Below, one piece after another: positions 1 to 11,564 of a DNA stretch of 64,000 bases. The DNA comes from Lasiodiplodia sp. COLG20 (taxonomy: Eukaryota; Ascomycota; Dothideomycetes; Botryosphaeriales; Botryosphaeriaceae). How positions within the stretch are numbered: the first letter of the stretch is position 1; each line of letters begins with the position of its first letter. Location: positions 558,001-622,000 of the forward strand of contig VNWV01000004.1 in the NCBI GenBank assembly GCA_009801085.1. Reading direction: 5' to 3'. The position numbers and the translations under genes are program-made. A model generated the notes under the pieces. That model saw only the letters and a program-made list of their open reading frames with translations. It was not told the origin of the DNA and did not search any database.

Positions 1-1
1 A

Positions 2-706
2 CAGCTACAGCGCGTCTACGCCGACTGTAGTCATGCCCTGGATCCGGAAAAGTGTATGCATGACGGAAAACACCGGATGGTGAATCCTAATTTAGCCGGT
101 GGCGCCCTACTTGGACTGGGTATCTACGCACTCACTTGGATATTTCAAGCACTCGTCACCACGGTACCTCAGAGCGAAAGGAAGATGCCATCCGTTCAAT
201 CATTCACAGAACAATACGGTTCGACTATGGGCGTTGACGAACTCACAACGATCCTACTCACGTTTCCTCGCGGAGAAGGGAAAATTCATGCAGTCGCGAC
301 GACGGGCATAAGATACGCAACGGAACCTTTGAAAGGAGTGGAAACAGCACCAGCTTGTCGGATCTATGGCGAACATGGAGAGTTGCAAGTCTTCGCACCC
401 TTATACCGCCCGATAAAGACAAGACTTGTTCTCCGAGATGGTACGTGTGAAGATCAAGATTGGGTTTATCCCGGGCCAGGCAAGGGGTCCGGCTGGAGCA
501 ATGGCATACACAGTGAAGGCGAAGGTCAAGGCCTGTTCTGGGAGGCGGATGAAGCGGCCATTGCTATCATTGAAGGGCGAAAAGAGGGTCGGCTCGGGTT
601 GGATGAGAGCATTGCGGTCATGAAGGTTATTGATGAAGTGAGGAAGCAAGGCGGTTTTTGGTACCCTGAAAATATTGAGAGCCTCGAGTTTCCGTTGTCA
701 CTTTGA
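2..706 (+). CDS. Gfo/Idh/MocA-type dehydrogenase, C-terminal part (5' truncated by window edge)
   Basis: The frame is open from base 2, so the gene begins outside the window; the ATG at 56 is probably internal. About 234 residues of the C-terminal half are present and end at TGA 704-706. The stretch NPNLAGGALLGLGIYALTW is typical of the substrate/dimerisation domain of dimeric dihydrodiol dehydrogenase / NADP-dependent D-xylose dehydrogenase-like proteins. In that family, enzymes oxidise a sugar or trans-dihydrodiol with NAD(P) in the cytosol. The Rossmann domain and the EKP catalytic motif would lie upstream, so substrate and activity cannot be judged. Family assignment is fairly secure; exact substrate is not. 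Confidence 0.8.
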   Translation, partial: QLQRVYADCSHALDPEKCMHDGKHRMVNPNLAGGALLGLGIYALTWIFQALVTTVPQSERKMPSVQSFTEQYGSTMGVDELTTILLTFPRGEGKIHAVATTGIRYATEPLKGVETAPACRIYGEHGELQVFAPLYRPIKTRLVLRDGTCEDQDWVYPGPGKGSGWSNGIHSEGEGQGLFWEADEAAIAIIEGRKEGRLGLDESIAVMKVIDEVRKQGGFWYPENIESLEFPLSL

Positions 707-889
707 TGGACCCTTGAGTTTGATACTTCTGACCCCTATAAGCAATCGAGTAATTAATTTATATAAATACTCTATAAGAATCTTTTTGTATCTATCTATC
801 AATAACATCTAATAGACAGAATACTTTAAGCTTCTATTTCTCGGTATGCTTAACTCATTTAGTCTGTATGACTCGCTGATTCTATGTCA

Positions 890-3291
890 TCACATCAGAG
901 ATTTATCCGTCGGACTTTCAGAGAGGGGGTAATTACAGGTTTGCCCAGGGAGAAGATTGTATTCGGAAAGTGCCGAGACCACATAACCATACGCTTCAGC
1001 ATCATCCTTTACTAATTCTGCTCCCACGACATTAGAGGCAATTGCGGCGATGGCTGTACCAGCCGGGCTCGCGAATACTGAACGAGTCGTCCCCTTGATT
1101 GCTGAAATTTCAGAGAAGATTGCCGAAAGGAATAATCGTAGCAGCTCTAGTGCACAGATTTGGCGTAATGGGTGATTGTACATGTTGACCTTGAAACGTG
1201 TGGGGAATTCATTAGCATCGTCGGTTGCAAGTTTCGGTACCGCCCCTCCAAGCATCTCGGACACCTCTTGGTGCTTCATTTCGGATGACACCCTGTTGGA
1301 CTCTACGCCATAATGGCGTAGAGTCCGTCTTTCCAAATAACTGTTTTCGTTCTCTTTCCCCTGTGACCGACCCAAGAAAGCCTGATACTGGTAGGGATCG
1401 GTTTCACGATAAGAATGATATAAAATACCGCCTGGAAGGGGACAAGTCCGTTGGAGGTCGGCCTTTTGGTTTACTGAGAAAGCCCACAGATCCATGATGC
1501 TTTTAATCTCACTAGGGTCAACCTTCCAAGCCATAGAGCCTTCTTGTTGTCCATTCGAGTCGTCAGTGCTTCTGAACGCCACCCCTGCTCTCAGATGGCC
1601 GACCTTCCCATGGTCAATATTTTTTGCTGTCGGCAACTCACGAGTTGTCATGATCTCCCATGATAAAGCCGTTTTACTCGCAATTCCACCTTCCTGCTTG
1701 ATCGAGATGCCTTCGGTAGACGTGATGTGTCTCATTATGCTTTCGACAGCTAAGCAAAGCCGATTTGACCACTCGCAGCTCGGCGGCCACTCTAAGGTCT
1801 TACATAGCTTTTGGTGTAGTTTGATGATGCCACTGGTCTCGTAGTGCCCGACTGCGGTTTTAGGACGGGCAATTGGTTGCCACTCGAAAGATTCGTTGAG
1901 ATTGTGTAATTCCCAGCCGCAAATCCGCCAAGAATTCAGCTTGAAGGGATCTTTTTGAGCCTGAAGACTATTTTCACCGCCCCCAAAAAGTAACGTGAGA
2001 CACATAGCCTCACGAGTTTCTTCCAGTGGTACACACGTGGGCTGGGAAGCCAACCCTCGACGTACCCATGCTCTACAACAGGTCATTGCGAGTGTAACAC
2101 CGAGCTGAATTATTGTAGCTGACCAATGTAGGGCTCTCAGTCCAACAAATTGGACAATGTATCCGGTGATGGTAATGGCGGTCGAAGCAGCGGCAAAAAA
2201 ACTGAGATACCCGGTCAGTAAGCATAAATAGCTGCAGGAGTGCGTATAGCAGCATAAATTCCTTGTAACTTACGTCCAGTGACCTTTGTTCTCAGATCTT
2301 AAGCGAGAAGTCCGTAATACTCTATCGGAAGGATCGTTCATGATCGCGTATGATTGGAAGTGCTGATCGCCAACGGTGCATGCTTTTTGCACCCGCAAGA
2401 AGCTCCACATGCCATAAGAACGATCCGGGCGGAATGTAATCTCCTTTGTTCGCTTATCGATGACGTAAGAGCAGCCCACGGCTCCGATAATTATAGCAAG
2501 GCTGCCGGAAAGAAAGCAAGGGTAACCGTATGTAGCGATGTCCTCTTCTCCTTTCTCCCACTTCCACGAATATACTGTAAGGCCTATCACGATCAAAGCT
2601 GATGTTTGAAGTGTAAAGCCCATAGCTGCACAAGCCCAAAGCTCAAGCTTGGACGATGTAGCGCCGGCAACATTCAGGGTAATGTTCGGCGGCTGCTTAG
2701 TGAGTTTCTGCAGCACATTTTCTAGGACGGGCGGATCCGCTCTGAGCAATCTTTGGCTTAACGCATCTTCCAAATCCAGGAGACGTTCATGCTCATTGTC
2801 CGAAGGCCTTTTTGTGAGAGAAATAAACTCTTTCATATATTTCGGTTCCCCTATTGTGCGAACAATCTGGCTGCCATTCCAGAGCTCACAGACGTCATGG
2901 GAGGTAGACGAGAGAAGTTCCACTTCGGCTATTGTTAAGCTTTCACGAGCTCTGGAGGATGAGTCAGACATATATTCTTGAAAGGTTCATCGAACATTGT
3001 TATATTATGCGGAGGTGTATCTAACCTCCCAATTATAGCCTTGAGTTTTTTGTGACCGCTCACACGAATAGCGCTCACAACTATGGTGATTATCCCGAGC
3101 GGCCCCATGGCAAGGAGAATGTGATCGGCCCAGCCCAATGTCAGGCTCAGGAACTGTTTCGTGACTTGCTCACCGAAGAGGGTGAGGAGAGGTGCCAAGT
3201 CGCTGAAAAGGTTGTTGGAGAAGGAATAACCGTCAAACACTGTACTGGTAGGTGCTCCGTGCGGAGCAGTCGAAGTGGGCGCCATGTGCAA
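890..3291 (-). CDS. Modin-like fungal multi-membrane protein (751 aa, 3 exons)
   Basis: Exons are 3291-3026, 2951-2274 and 2201-890, with introns 2952-3025 (74 nt) and 2202-2273 (72 nt, GTAAGT donor and TACTGAC branch site). Both joins keep the frame. The start (LAPLLTLFGEQVTKQFLSLT, then WADHILLAMGPLGIITIVV) and the following RESLTIAEVELLSSTSHDV are hallmarks of the fungal modin-like/ankyrin-associated family. I infer about four to five membrane segments: about residues 50-72, two around 190-250 and two around 320-365. The C-terminal 390 residues are soluble and unrecognised; no ankyrin repeats are visible, unlike many relatives. The molecular function of the family is not established; relatives often sit near incompatibility-type genes. 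ATG 3285 is an alternative start. Confidence 0.75.
1298..1326. repeat. Perfect inverted repeat, 14-bp arms, 1-nt spacer
   Basis: Arms GGACTCTACGCCAT (1298-1311) and ATGGCGTAGAGTCC (1313-1326) are exact reverse complements around one A. The element lies inside the last exon of the modin-like gene and encodes RTLRHYGVES on the minus strand. Such a perfect arm pair is unusual in coding DNA and could form an RNA or DNA hairpin. No function can be assigned from sequence. Confidence 0.9.
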
Positions 3292-4199
3292 TGGACAAGC
3301 GGGGAAGGCTTTGAATTGTGATTACTGACCCAAGGTCACGAGAAAACTGGAGGGAGGGGGGAAAATCGCGGTGGTGCAGAGGATATGTATATGCAAATTC
3401 CGGCGAGACTATCTACAAGGTGGCGGGGTGGCTGTAGGCGATCACGCTCCAGACGCGCAGCCTTGTATCGAGAAGTGATTTGCAAGTTTGTCTCCGCGTA
3501 AGCTTACTGAGATTATATTGGTCGCAACGCTCAGTAAGATAACAATCGCCGAGACTTTCACATGACGGTAGCGTCAAAGCCTTGCCTCCCGACTTGAGGC
3601 CTTTGCAGCTGATCTTCGGTCGTGGCGGCACTCATGCATGGTGACGATAATAGTGCATGTGTTCATATCCTAATGCACATTAATCTCAGATTTTCTAGTG
3701 CAATGGCGTGTCCTTCTTCGCTTGCGACAAGTCTTCAGGTGCTTCTGCCTCAAGCTGAATTTTCACCCATGCATCCTATGCATACTAGCCTTCACTGACT
3801 AGAGCGAGAGGAAACGCTTTCCTACTACCAACTTATTCATCTAACTACTTTCATCACTGCTGTATAGATGGCTATGTGGTACTAGGGTAAGAATAAAGAG
3901 CGGTGATGTTAAAAGATTCAGAGTGTGCGTGAAATTGAGATTTTGAGAAGCATAACATGCGGTAAACGATAGCGACAGTCTCATGTGAAGGTCAAGAACA
4001 CCTTTCTTATGATGCATCTATTGTATCAAATAATCGCCGATCTAGTGCCCAGACCATTTATAAAAGAACCGTTCACATGACGCGGTCGGCCAATCAAGTC
4101 TGCTCCAGTCACTCCGCACTGCATTTGAGCTGGTTTGATTGATGCGGGGACACCTGTCAAGCTGCAACTTGCTCAAATAATCACAGCCCTCCAATACGG
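3292..4199. other. Intergenic region, no supported gene
   Basis: This is the upstream region of the modin-like gene. Only short frames without domain character occur (for example a 72-codon minus frame at 3413-3631). I see no repeat, tRNA or convincing promoter motif. Confidence 0.5.
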
Positions 4200-5035
4200 A
4201 TGGATCGCCAAGCAGCTGATATGCATTCCAGCTTTCAGTCCCGCCATAGCCTTCTACGCTTTATCAATCGCCGCCTCGTGTTCTTGCGTCCGCGCGCAGT
4301 GCTTTCGCAGTCTTGGATTTTATCATTCCTCAAACTCCTGCCTACCAATATCCGTCATCTACCGCGCTACTCGACCAACGGAGAGCTAACGTTGAAGAAG
4401 CCACCGAGAGCTTCTTCAAAGTTACCGTCATCGCGAAGATGCGTGGCTTCATGCGCTCAACACATGCCAGCGATAACCGCGCAAATAAGGCGACCCCCGG
4501 TGGTTGCAGCCGGTGCAACCGTGGCAGGCATTGTAATCATGGAGGACCCCAAGTAAGTAGTCAAATATAAGTCAAAGTACGGCGATGTCAAAAGTCTCTT
4601 TTGCTAAGTGAATGTCAGGTCAGGAACAACAGGTCCATTCATGTGCCTCGGGTTGTAGAGACACCAATCTCGCCTGACAACGGACATGGCGATGGCCAGC
4701 TCCCACCGGACCAGATCCCCAAGGCCAATATCGTTTCAGCGGAACGTCCTGTAAACCCTACGGCGGACGTCTCAGAGTTGCCTCACAGAGAAGGTGGCTC
4801 AGTGCAAGCGGTGGAAGGGTTTATCGCAGGCGATGGTGCGTCCACGGCTCCAGTAGACACCGGATCCAGAACGAGTATATTTTGGTGTGGCCCCACTCAG
4901 GATGGGGGAAAAGGAGTCAAAGCCTGCGATAGTCCACGTGCTATCCACCCAGGGGAGCTATCACTGTATTCGATACTGTTTGTATTTCGGCTTGGAAGGA
5001 AGAAGCGCGTCAGGAGAGGCTCTCCCTGGTTTTAG
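4200..5035 (+). CDS. Hypothetical protein, weakly supported (254 aa, one intron)
   Basis: The ATG at 4200 opens a frame ending in a consensus donor GTAAGT at 4553. Joining to the second AG (exon from 4624) keeps the frame into a second frame ending at 5035; the earlier AG (exon from 4619) would give a rapid stop. The N-terminal part is basic and hydrophobic (residues about 10-50, Arg-rich), then a short hydrophobic stretch PPVVAAGATVAGIVIM. The C-terminal part has no recognised domain. I do not recognise the protein. Support is limited to a good splice donor and compatible frames; it may be a decayed or spurious gene. Confidence 0.28.
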
Positions 5036-5274
5036 TGCTTGAAACGATTGACAAAAGGTCCGGCACTCTCTGTTCACGACTGCGTAGAGCAAAATTGAGA
5101 CAACCAACATTTCCTACATGGCGTTTCCCAGCTAATGATTCACGGCCAACTTAGCTTACAAGTGTTTTCTTTTTATACGGTTTCTATCACTTGGAGAATT
5201 CATTATGCGACACGCTTCAAGAAGTTCACATTTATTGTCACATTATTCCAATGCGATATTGAACAAGCTTGATC

Positions 5275-7328
5275 TTAGACTGCGAGATCAATGAATTGGG
5301 GAAAAGAGTTGAAGCTCACGAACAGGTCCTCCCATCCCGAAATATCCATTGCCCCACCCATGTCCGCACAACTCTGCAACAAGGCTTCAAAGTCATCATC
5401 GTCGCCGCCAACAGCAACATCCGGGCTTTGCACCTCTAGTAAATCAGCCTGCTCTTCCGCCGTAATCCGTAAATCCACCCCATGCCTCTTAAGCATCTCC
5501 CCCAACGACTTCAGAAACCTCGCCGCCATCTCGCTCTCCCTCCTCGCCCTCTCCAGCACTCGGCACGCCTCTCCAATCTCCGTCTGCCTTCTCTCCCTCT
5601 CCTCCGTCCCCTCCGCCAACCCCGAAAAGCACAAATCCACAACCAACACCACTGCCGCCATAGCCACGTGATGCACCACGGTACTCAGTCTCCCCTCGCC
5701 ACACCCCCCGCCCCCACGCTCCACCCGTCTCCTCTCTTCATCCGCCTCAAACATCTGCGCCGCAGCCACCACCTTCCTCGCCGACTCAAGACAGACCCCC
5801 CTCGAAAACGCCCTGTCTTCCTCCCCGCTCTTCGGCACCAACCACGGCTGATGCAACTTACACCGCCTCATGTTCGCACACAAATGAAGCAACAGCCGCT
5901 GCGTCCCCAACCGCGGCGGCCCCTCATTCACCCCTCCCCCCTTTCCCTTTCCCTTCCCCTCCCTCTCTCCCTCCCGCATCTGAAAATACCCCGGCAACCC
6001 CCCCAAAAACCCCTCAAACAACCCATCCAACCTCCTGATCGTCGCCGCGTCCACCCGCCTTAAATCGAACGGCAGCGACGGCAGCGCATCCGCGACGGTG
6101 CGGCAGACGATGGCGAACTTCGTGCGGTAGGTGAAGAAGGACATGGCGGTCGGGGTGATGGCCAGGTCGACAGCGGTTAAGGGAGCGTTGTCGGTCGAGT
6201 TCAGCGGTTGCCGGACGGCCATGTGCCGCGGCTGCACGAGGTAGGTGCCTTCTTGGGGGCCGGAGGTGAAGGATAGGAGCCTGTGGTGTGTGTCAGCTGT
6301 GCTGGAGGGGAGGGGGAAGGGAGAGGATGGAGGGGCAGGGCAGACCAGTCGGTCGCGACGATGTGCCACCACACACGCCTCTTCATCTCGTCGCGGAGCG
6401 GGTCGTCGTCGTCGCGTGGATGCTGCTGCTGCTGCTGCGGGGAGGAGGAGGTGGGGCCAGGAGGTGCGTCGGTCTTGTGCAGCTGCGCCTGCCGCGCCAG
6501 CTCGAGGGCGGTCGTCTGCAGCAGGCGGAACTGCGCCGAGTAGCCCTGCATGTTGTAGGCGAGGTACGACGTGACGATGGTTGCCTGCACGTCCTCCAGA
6601 GCCGGCGCTGTGGAGGCACGTGACTGGTCGAGCGTCTTCAGGGCCTCCCCGAGCCAGATGCGCGAGACGCGGCGGCCGTCGGCGGCCGAGTCGAAGACGC
6701 CGACGGTCGGGTCCCAGAAGTGCGCGGATGCGGCGAGGATGACGAGGAGGAGGGCGGTGGAGGGCAGGTGCATGCGGGAGGGGAGGGCGGCGTAGATGGC
6801 GTGGATCATGGCGGTGGTGGTCGGGGTGTGGACGATGTGGTGGAGGTAGCCGACTTCGTCGTTGTAGTGCGCGAAGAGGCGGAGGGTTTCGTCCAAGGTC
6901 GGGAGAAAGGATGGCGATAATGACGGGACGGAGGTTGAGCCTGAGATTTGGATGACGGTGAAGCTCGGTCCGCCGGAGTTGTGCGACGTCTGGATGTGCT
7001 GGGTGGTGGACTTGATGCCGGCATCTTCGAGCCAGTCGAGGGCTGCAGCGGGTGAATCTGCTGACACTGGCGTTAAAGGGGGCAGAGCGCTTGAACGGAG
7101 TGCTTCCACGGCCTCTTCGAGGCGTCTGAGGCGTGCGTTGACGGTCGGATCTTCTACTTGGGTGCGGCGCGGTTGTGGTGGAGGATCGGCCGCATAGGTG
7201 CACGTCACTCCCCGGGCGGAACAGTTAGAGCAAGGGTGCTGCCGGCTACAGCGAAGCTTCTTGGACCGACATAGCTGGCAGGACACTGGATCTTGCCGTG
7301 GGCGTTTCGCCGGCATGATGATTACCAA
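5275..7328 (-). CDS. Zn2Cys6 fungal transcription factor (about 662 aa)
   Basis: Exons are 7328-6346 and 6280-5275; removing intron 6281-6345 (65 nt) joins ATDW to LLSFTSGPQEGTYLVQPRHM in frame, a match to the usual middle region of this class. The N-terminus has CQLCRSKKLRCSRQHPC followed by SNCSARGVTC, the six-cysteine C-x2-C-x6-C-x5-C-x2-C-x6-C cluster that binds two zinc ions and CGG triplets. It is followed by a short Leu-rich segment (dimerisation, inferred). A fungal-specific regulatory domain (about residues 160-420) contains a Gln/Asp-rich insertion with a CAG/CTG-type run. Starts 7328 and 7316 are both possible; MPAKRPRQDP at 7316 looks natural. It is divergent from the MFS gene at 7517 and is a good candidate for its regulator. 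Confidence 0.93.
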
Positions 7329-7379
7329 GCAAGACGTTGTTGGAGGGGAGTGTCGTGGTCGTTGAAAGCTGACCGGAGC

Positions 7380-7396
7380 CTCCGAAGTTTTCGGAG
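7380..7396. promoter_or_regulatory. Palindromic CCG-N7-CGG site in the divergent TF/MFS promoter
   Basis: CTCCGAA (7380-7386) and TTCGGAG (7390-7396) are perfect 7-bp inverted arms with a 3-nt spacer, giving an everted CCG-N7-CGG. It sits in the 188-bp region between the divergent starts of the Zn2Cys6 regulator and the MFS transporter. Zn2Cys6 dimers bind paired CGG triplets, so this is a plausible operator for auto- and target regulation. Binding is inferred only. Confidence 0.5.
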
Positions 7397-7516
7397 TGTC
7401 CGCGGAGCCTACGCCCTATTTAGGCAATCTATCCGCACTAACGGCTACCACCCAGTTTTCTCAGCTATTTTCCCCGCGAACACTATCAGGGCATCTACCA
7501 GACCGCTGCAGACAGA

Positions 7517-8958
7517 ATGTCTTCTCAATCTTCAGATAAGCCGCTTCCCAGTGAGACAAGGTAATTCTCAGATTTCGAAATGCAGCCAATTTAGCCAACG
7601 CTAACCTTGTAGCGCCCGCGCATTACTATCGCTTCTGGGTACATTCCTCGCCTTATTCTGCTCAGTCGGCTTCTCCAATGCTTTCGGTGTATTCCAAACG
7701 TACTTCAGCTCTCATCAGCTTGCCAGCCGTTCCGACTTTGACATAGCCTGGATTGGGTCTATCGCCCTGGGAATAACTTTCGGAATGGCCCCGGTCACAG
7801 GCGTGCTTGTTGACCGCGTTGGTGCTGCAGTATGTCATGAACCCATACCTCTTTTGGAACTTCAGTCCTCATATATTCTGGCCAGATACTGCTTTTTTCC
7901 GGAAGTACGGGCCTTCTCCTGAGCCTCTTCATGACCTCCCTCGCCTCCAGGTACTACCAGTTCATCCTGGCTCAGGCGGTGTTACAAGGCATCAGTATGT
8001 CATTTGTTGCTTTCCCGTCCATTGCCATCACTTCCAAGAACTTCCACAGGAACCGAGGTCTTGCGCTTGGAATAACGGTTGGAGGATCATCCATTGGAGG
8101 GTTGATTTGGCCGATCGTACTCAATGAGCTGCTAAACCATGAAAGCATGAGCTTCGGGTGGACCATCCGGATTGTTGGATTCGTCATGCTCCCTTGCCTT
8201 CTCCTCTGCTGCCTGTCCGTCAGACCTTCACAGCCCATCACAACCCCACGTGTTTCGTCTGAGAAACACAAGACAGATCTATCCATCATCAAAAACCCTG
8301 CATTCATCCTCCTCTGCACAGGCATGGCTATCATCTATCTCGGCATGTTCGGTCCATTCTTCTACGTCTCTTCATATGCCAGCTCGCTTGGCATGTCAAC
8401 AAGTCTTTCCTTCTACATGATCTCTCTCCTCAACGCCGCCTCCCTATTCGGACGTGTTCTCCCCGGATTTCTGGCAGACCGTTATGGCCATTTCAATCTT
8501 TGCTCTGGAGCCGGTATCTTCTCTAGCATCATTGCATTTTGCTGGACGACCGCGACGAACGAAGCTGGAGTGATTTTTTGGTCGCTTGCATATGGATTCT
8601 CTTCTGGAGTGAGTTTCGCCTCCAAGCTTCAAGCTCATTGCTGACGGAATAGGCAATCTTGAGTCTTCAAGCAGCCTGCGTTGCAAAAATTGCAACCCAA
8701 CAAACGCAAGGGACTGCTGTTGGGCTCCTGATGGGCTCTGTAGCATTAACGTATGTTGCTCTTCTTATGGTATGAGATCATGCGAGACTGACAGCCTTTT
8801 CCAGTGTTCTGTTCGGTACGCCCATCTGCGGACAGCTTGTCGGTCACTACGGCTACCTTGCTTTATCAATGTTCTCCGGGGCGACATTGATGGCAGGCTC
8901 ACTTATCATCGTGTGGGCGAAACTAAAGCTAGAGAGAAATTGGATAGCCGTTGTGTAA
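7517..8958 (+). CDS. MFS transporter, monocarboxylate-transporter-like (411 aa, 5 exons)
   Basis: Exons are 7517-7560, 7613-7829, 7886-8608, 8653-8750 and 8805-8958; all four short introns (52, 56, 44 and 54 nt) keep the frame. The protein starts MSSQSSDKPLPSETS and then has a first membrane helix (LLGTFLALFCSVGFSNAFGV). The remainder shows about 12 hydrophobic segments, with FLADRYGHFN at the usual inter-helix loop position after the central linker. The N-terminal tail is short for the SLC16-like fungal group but otherwise the length (about 410-450) is normal. Relatives move monocarboxylates or related small acids across the plasma membrane; substrate here is unknown. It shares a short promoter with the Zn2Cys6 gene. 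Confidence 0.9.
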
Positions 8959-9528
8959 GACAAGAAGTAATTACGTAGTCTTTGCTTCCATGTTCAGTTA
9001 CTTGGCACACAAGCAGAGCACTGATCTCCAGCTAGAAATTTACGTGTTTGTTGGCTGAACCCTTCTGATATCAGATGATTTATAGAAGTTTCATTCTATG
9101 TACATTTCTACCTCGTAGCCGCGGCTTGAAAGAGTATTCTTTCCCAGTTAAGGCCGCCGCCCTATGAATTATTTCAGTCCTGTTATGAGCACGTATTGCA
9201 ATTACTTTTAAGTTTTCGGAAGCACTTGAACATGTACTTACCTGCGTCGCGCTGCAATACATCATGGTGCGCTGATACTCGCTGCTTATACTACCTCGGT
9301 CAACATGGATCACTACAAGGTAAGCGATGATTGGTCAACTCTCAGGATTCTGAGGATTCTGAGCTAGCCACATGGAGTATAGTACGATGATGAATCACCC
9401 CACCCCTCCTCAGCTCTGTCAGCATTCAGATTCTTACATATTACAACCTGAAATCTGTCCTGACTCCTCAGAAGCAACAATCTTGTTACAACCCGCAGAC
9501 ACTACTTGGCAGGCTCTTTACCGACAAA
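8959..9528. other. Intergenic region between MFS and first HET gene
   Basis: About 570 bp with no supported gene. A short direct repeat (AGGATTCTG) occurs near 9343-9360. The last 60 bp before 9529 are the likely 5' leader of the HET gene. Confidence 0.5.
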
Positions 9529-11564
9529 ATGCCACCTAAATCGTCATGCGACCTCTGTCACAATCTCACTGAAGCCACGTCATTGCCCATAAACCACTCG
9601 CCAATCATCCACACCACTGTTGAAGGTTTGAAGACTTCGCGAGATAAAGGCTGCGCCTTCTGCGATCTTCTTTGGGATATCATCAAGTCACAGAAAATAC
9701 CAAATGAAGATGTCCATTTCAGTCTGGAAAAGCTCTCCACCGATGATCTCTCACTATTCATCTATTGGGGTCAGAGATACTACGACCCACAGATCACACT
9801 AGCTCTTTACGTACAGAACGGTCAGTCTATTCTCATACCAAAAATCATCTTTTTTTCTCGCTTTCATGAGCAACGTCCTTTGGCTGACCAGTGACCACCG
9901 TAGGAAATGAATCGGACCCGATGCGCAAAGTGTTCGGCACCAAGAACCATATCATTCAGAACCCATGCAGTGATGAAGCCACAGCTCTTATAAAGCGGTG
10001 GCTAGACAGCTGCCAAGATCCAGCTCAACACGGATTCTGTGTCCAGAAAAACAAGGCTGTACATCTACCGACTCGCGTGGTTGATGTCGGTCCCTCAGAC
10101 GGGTCACAGCCTCCCAGGATCATTGAATCTCAGGGAAAGCCAGGGGCTTACGTTGCACTCAGTCACTGCTGGGGAAAGAAGCAGATAATCACGACCACAC
10201 GCGCAACATTCAAGGACCGCCAAAAGGGCATACAATGGTCGGATCTCTCCAAAACCTTCCAAGACGCCATATCGTTGACTCGGCGTCTCGGCATCCGCTA
10301 CATCTGGATCGATTCCCTGTGCATCATCCAAGACGACAGGGAGGACTGGGAAATCGAGGCAGCGAAGATGGGCGACGTCTACGAGAACGCATACGTCACG
10401 CTCGCGGGCACCGCTTCCCCCGACGGAGCCACTGGATTCAACATACCACGACCGCCGCCTCAGTCATTCCAGCTTCGAGGAACGCAGCATAAAATTTTCG
10501 CCGCGGTCCAGCCGTCCCATGACAGCTTCACTCGGCGCCGTCAAGCCGATCCTCGGGAAATGCCGCTCCTTTCTCGCGCGTGGGTGTACCAGGAGCGCAT
10601 TCTTTCCACCAGAGTCGTCCACTTCGGATTCCATGAGCTTGTGTTCGAGTGCAAGCAAGGCTACGTCTGCGAATGTGGAGGGATCGTGCGCTATCGCAGC
10701 CTCTGGTCCCAGCTCGACAGCTTCAAGACGGAGTTTTCAGACTTTCTGGACGGCAGGAAACCCGATAGCCAGAGCATTTCCGTCTGGGAGGCGATGATCA
10801 GAGGGTACACTGCTTGTGCCCTCACATTTGATCAGGACAGGCTTCCGGCACTGTCAGCAACAGTAAAGCGGCTGGGGCCGAGGATGGGCGAATACCTTGC
10901 AGGATTGTGGTCTTCAATGCTACCGGCTGCGCTCTTCTGGACTGCGAATGCATACGATTTCGAGAACCCGGCGGGCCCAATGCAGGATGCAGAAGCACCT
11001 TGGAAACCAGCCCACAGGTCTACTGGCAAATTTCCTCCTCCGACTTGGTCCTGGGCTTCTGTGGAAGGTGCTGTCATTGAGGCAACGTATGTTACGGCCC
11101 CGGTTCAAGAACAGGTCTTCCATATAAAGGTGATCAGCAAGGGTACCACCCCACTATATCGAGATCCTTATGGAGCCGTCAAAGATGGTCGTATTCAAGT
11201 ATCCGGGCCTGTCGTTCAAGTCAACTGCAAAGTTATTCCGGGAACTCCGAAAACCATGCAACATGCATATTTCCAGTTGGAGAAAGGAGGTGTTACACAC
11301 AATCTTCTGCAAGATGTTGAAATAACAGAGCAGGATAAAAAGAGCATTGGCTCGGGGCTCTTTTGCTTGATCGGCGAACATTATCAGGATGTAACTGATT
11401 ACGTTGGTGGGAAACCTCGGAAGACAAGACGTGATAGGGAGGTAACGTTAGTTCTGAGAGCGAAGGACCTTGGCTCTGGCCTCTACGAAAGAGTTGGTGT
11501 TACGAGGGAAATCCCTCGGCAGTGGATTGATGCAGCAAAAGAAACGGTGCTTACTCTGGTTTAG
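9529..11564 (+). CDS. HET-domain protein A (650 aa, one intron)
   Basis: Exons are 9529-9820 and 9904-11564; the 83-nt intron has a GTCAGT donor and TAG acceptor and joins in frame. The N-terminus has two Cys pairs (CDLCHNL and GCAFCDLL), common in HET proteins. The HET core begins at YVALSHCWG (about residues 180-188), followed by RYIWIDSLCIIQDD and the downstream motif SRAWVYQERILSTRVVHF. HET domains act in heterokaryon incompatibility and related cell-death responses, are cytosolic and have a TIR-like fold. No STAND or repeat module is fused. The C-terminal 250 residues contain the usual family tail with TWSWASVEG. Confidence 0.93.

Noticed and set aside
5482..6063. Plus-strand His/Pro/Arg-rich frame of 193 codons
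   Set aside because: Antisense to the second exon of the Zn2Cys6 gene; low-complexity composition and no domain.
5275..8958. Secondary-metabolite cluster suggested by an adjacent transcription factor and MFS transporter
   Set aside because: No PKS, NRPS, terpene synthase or tailoring enzymes are present nearby.
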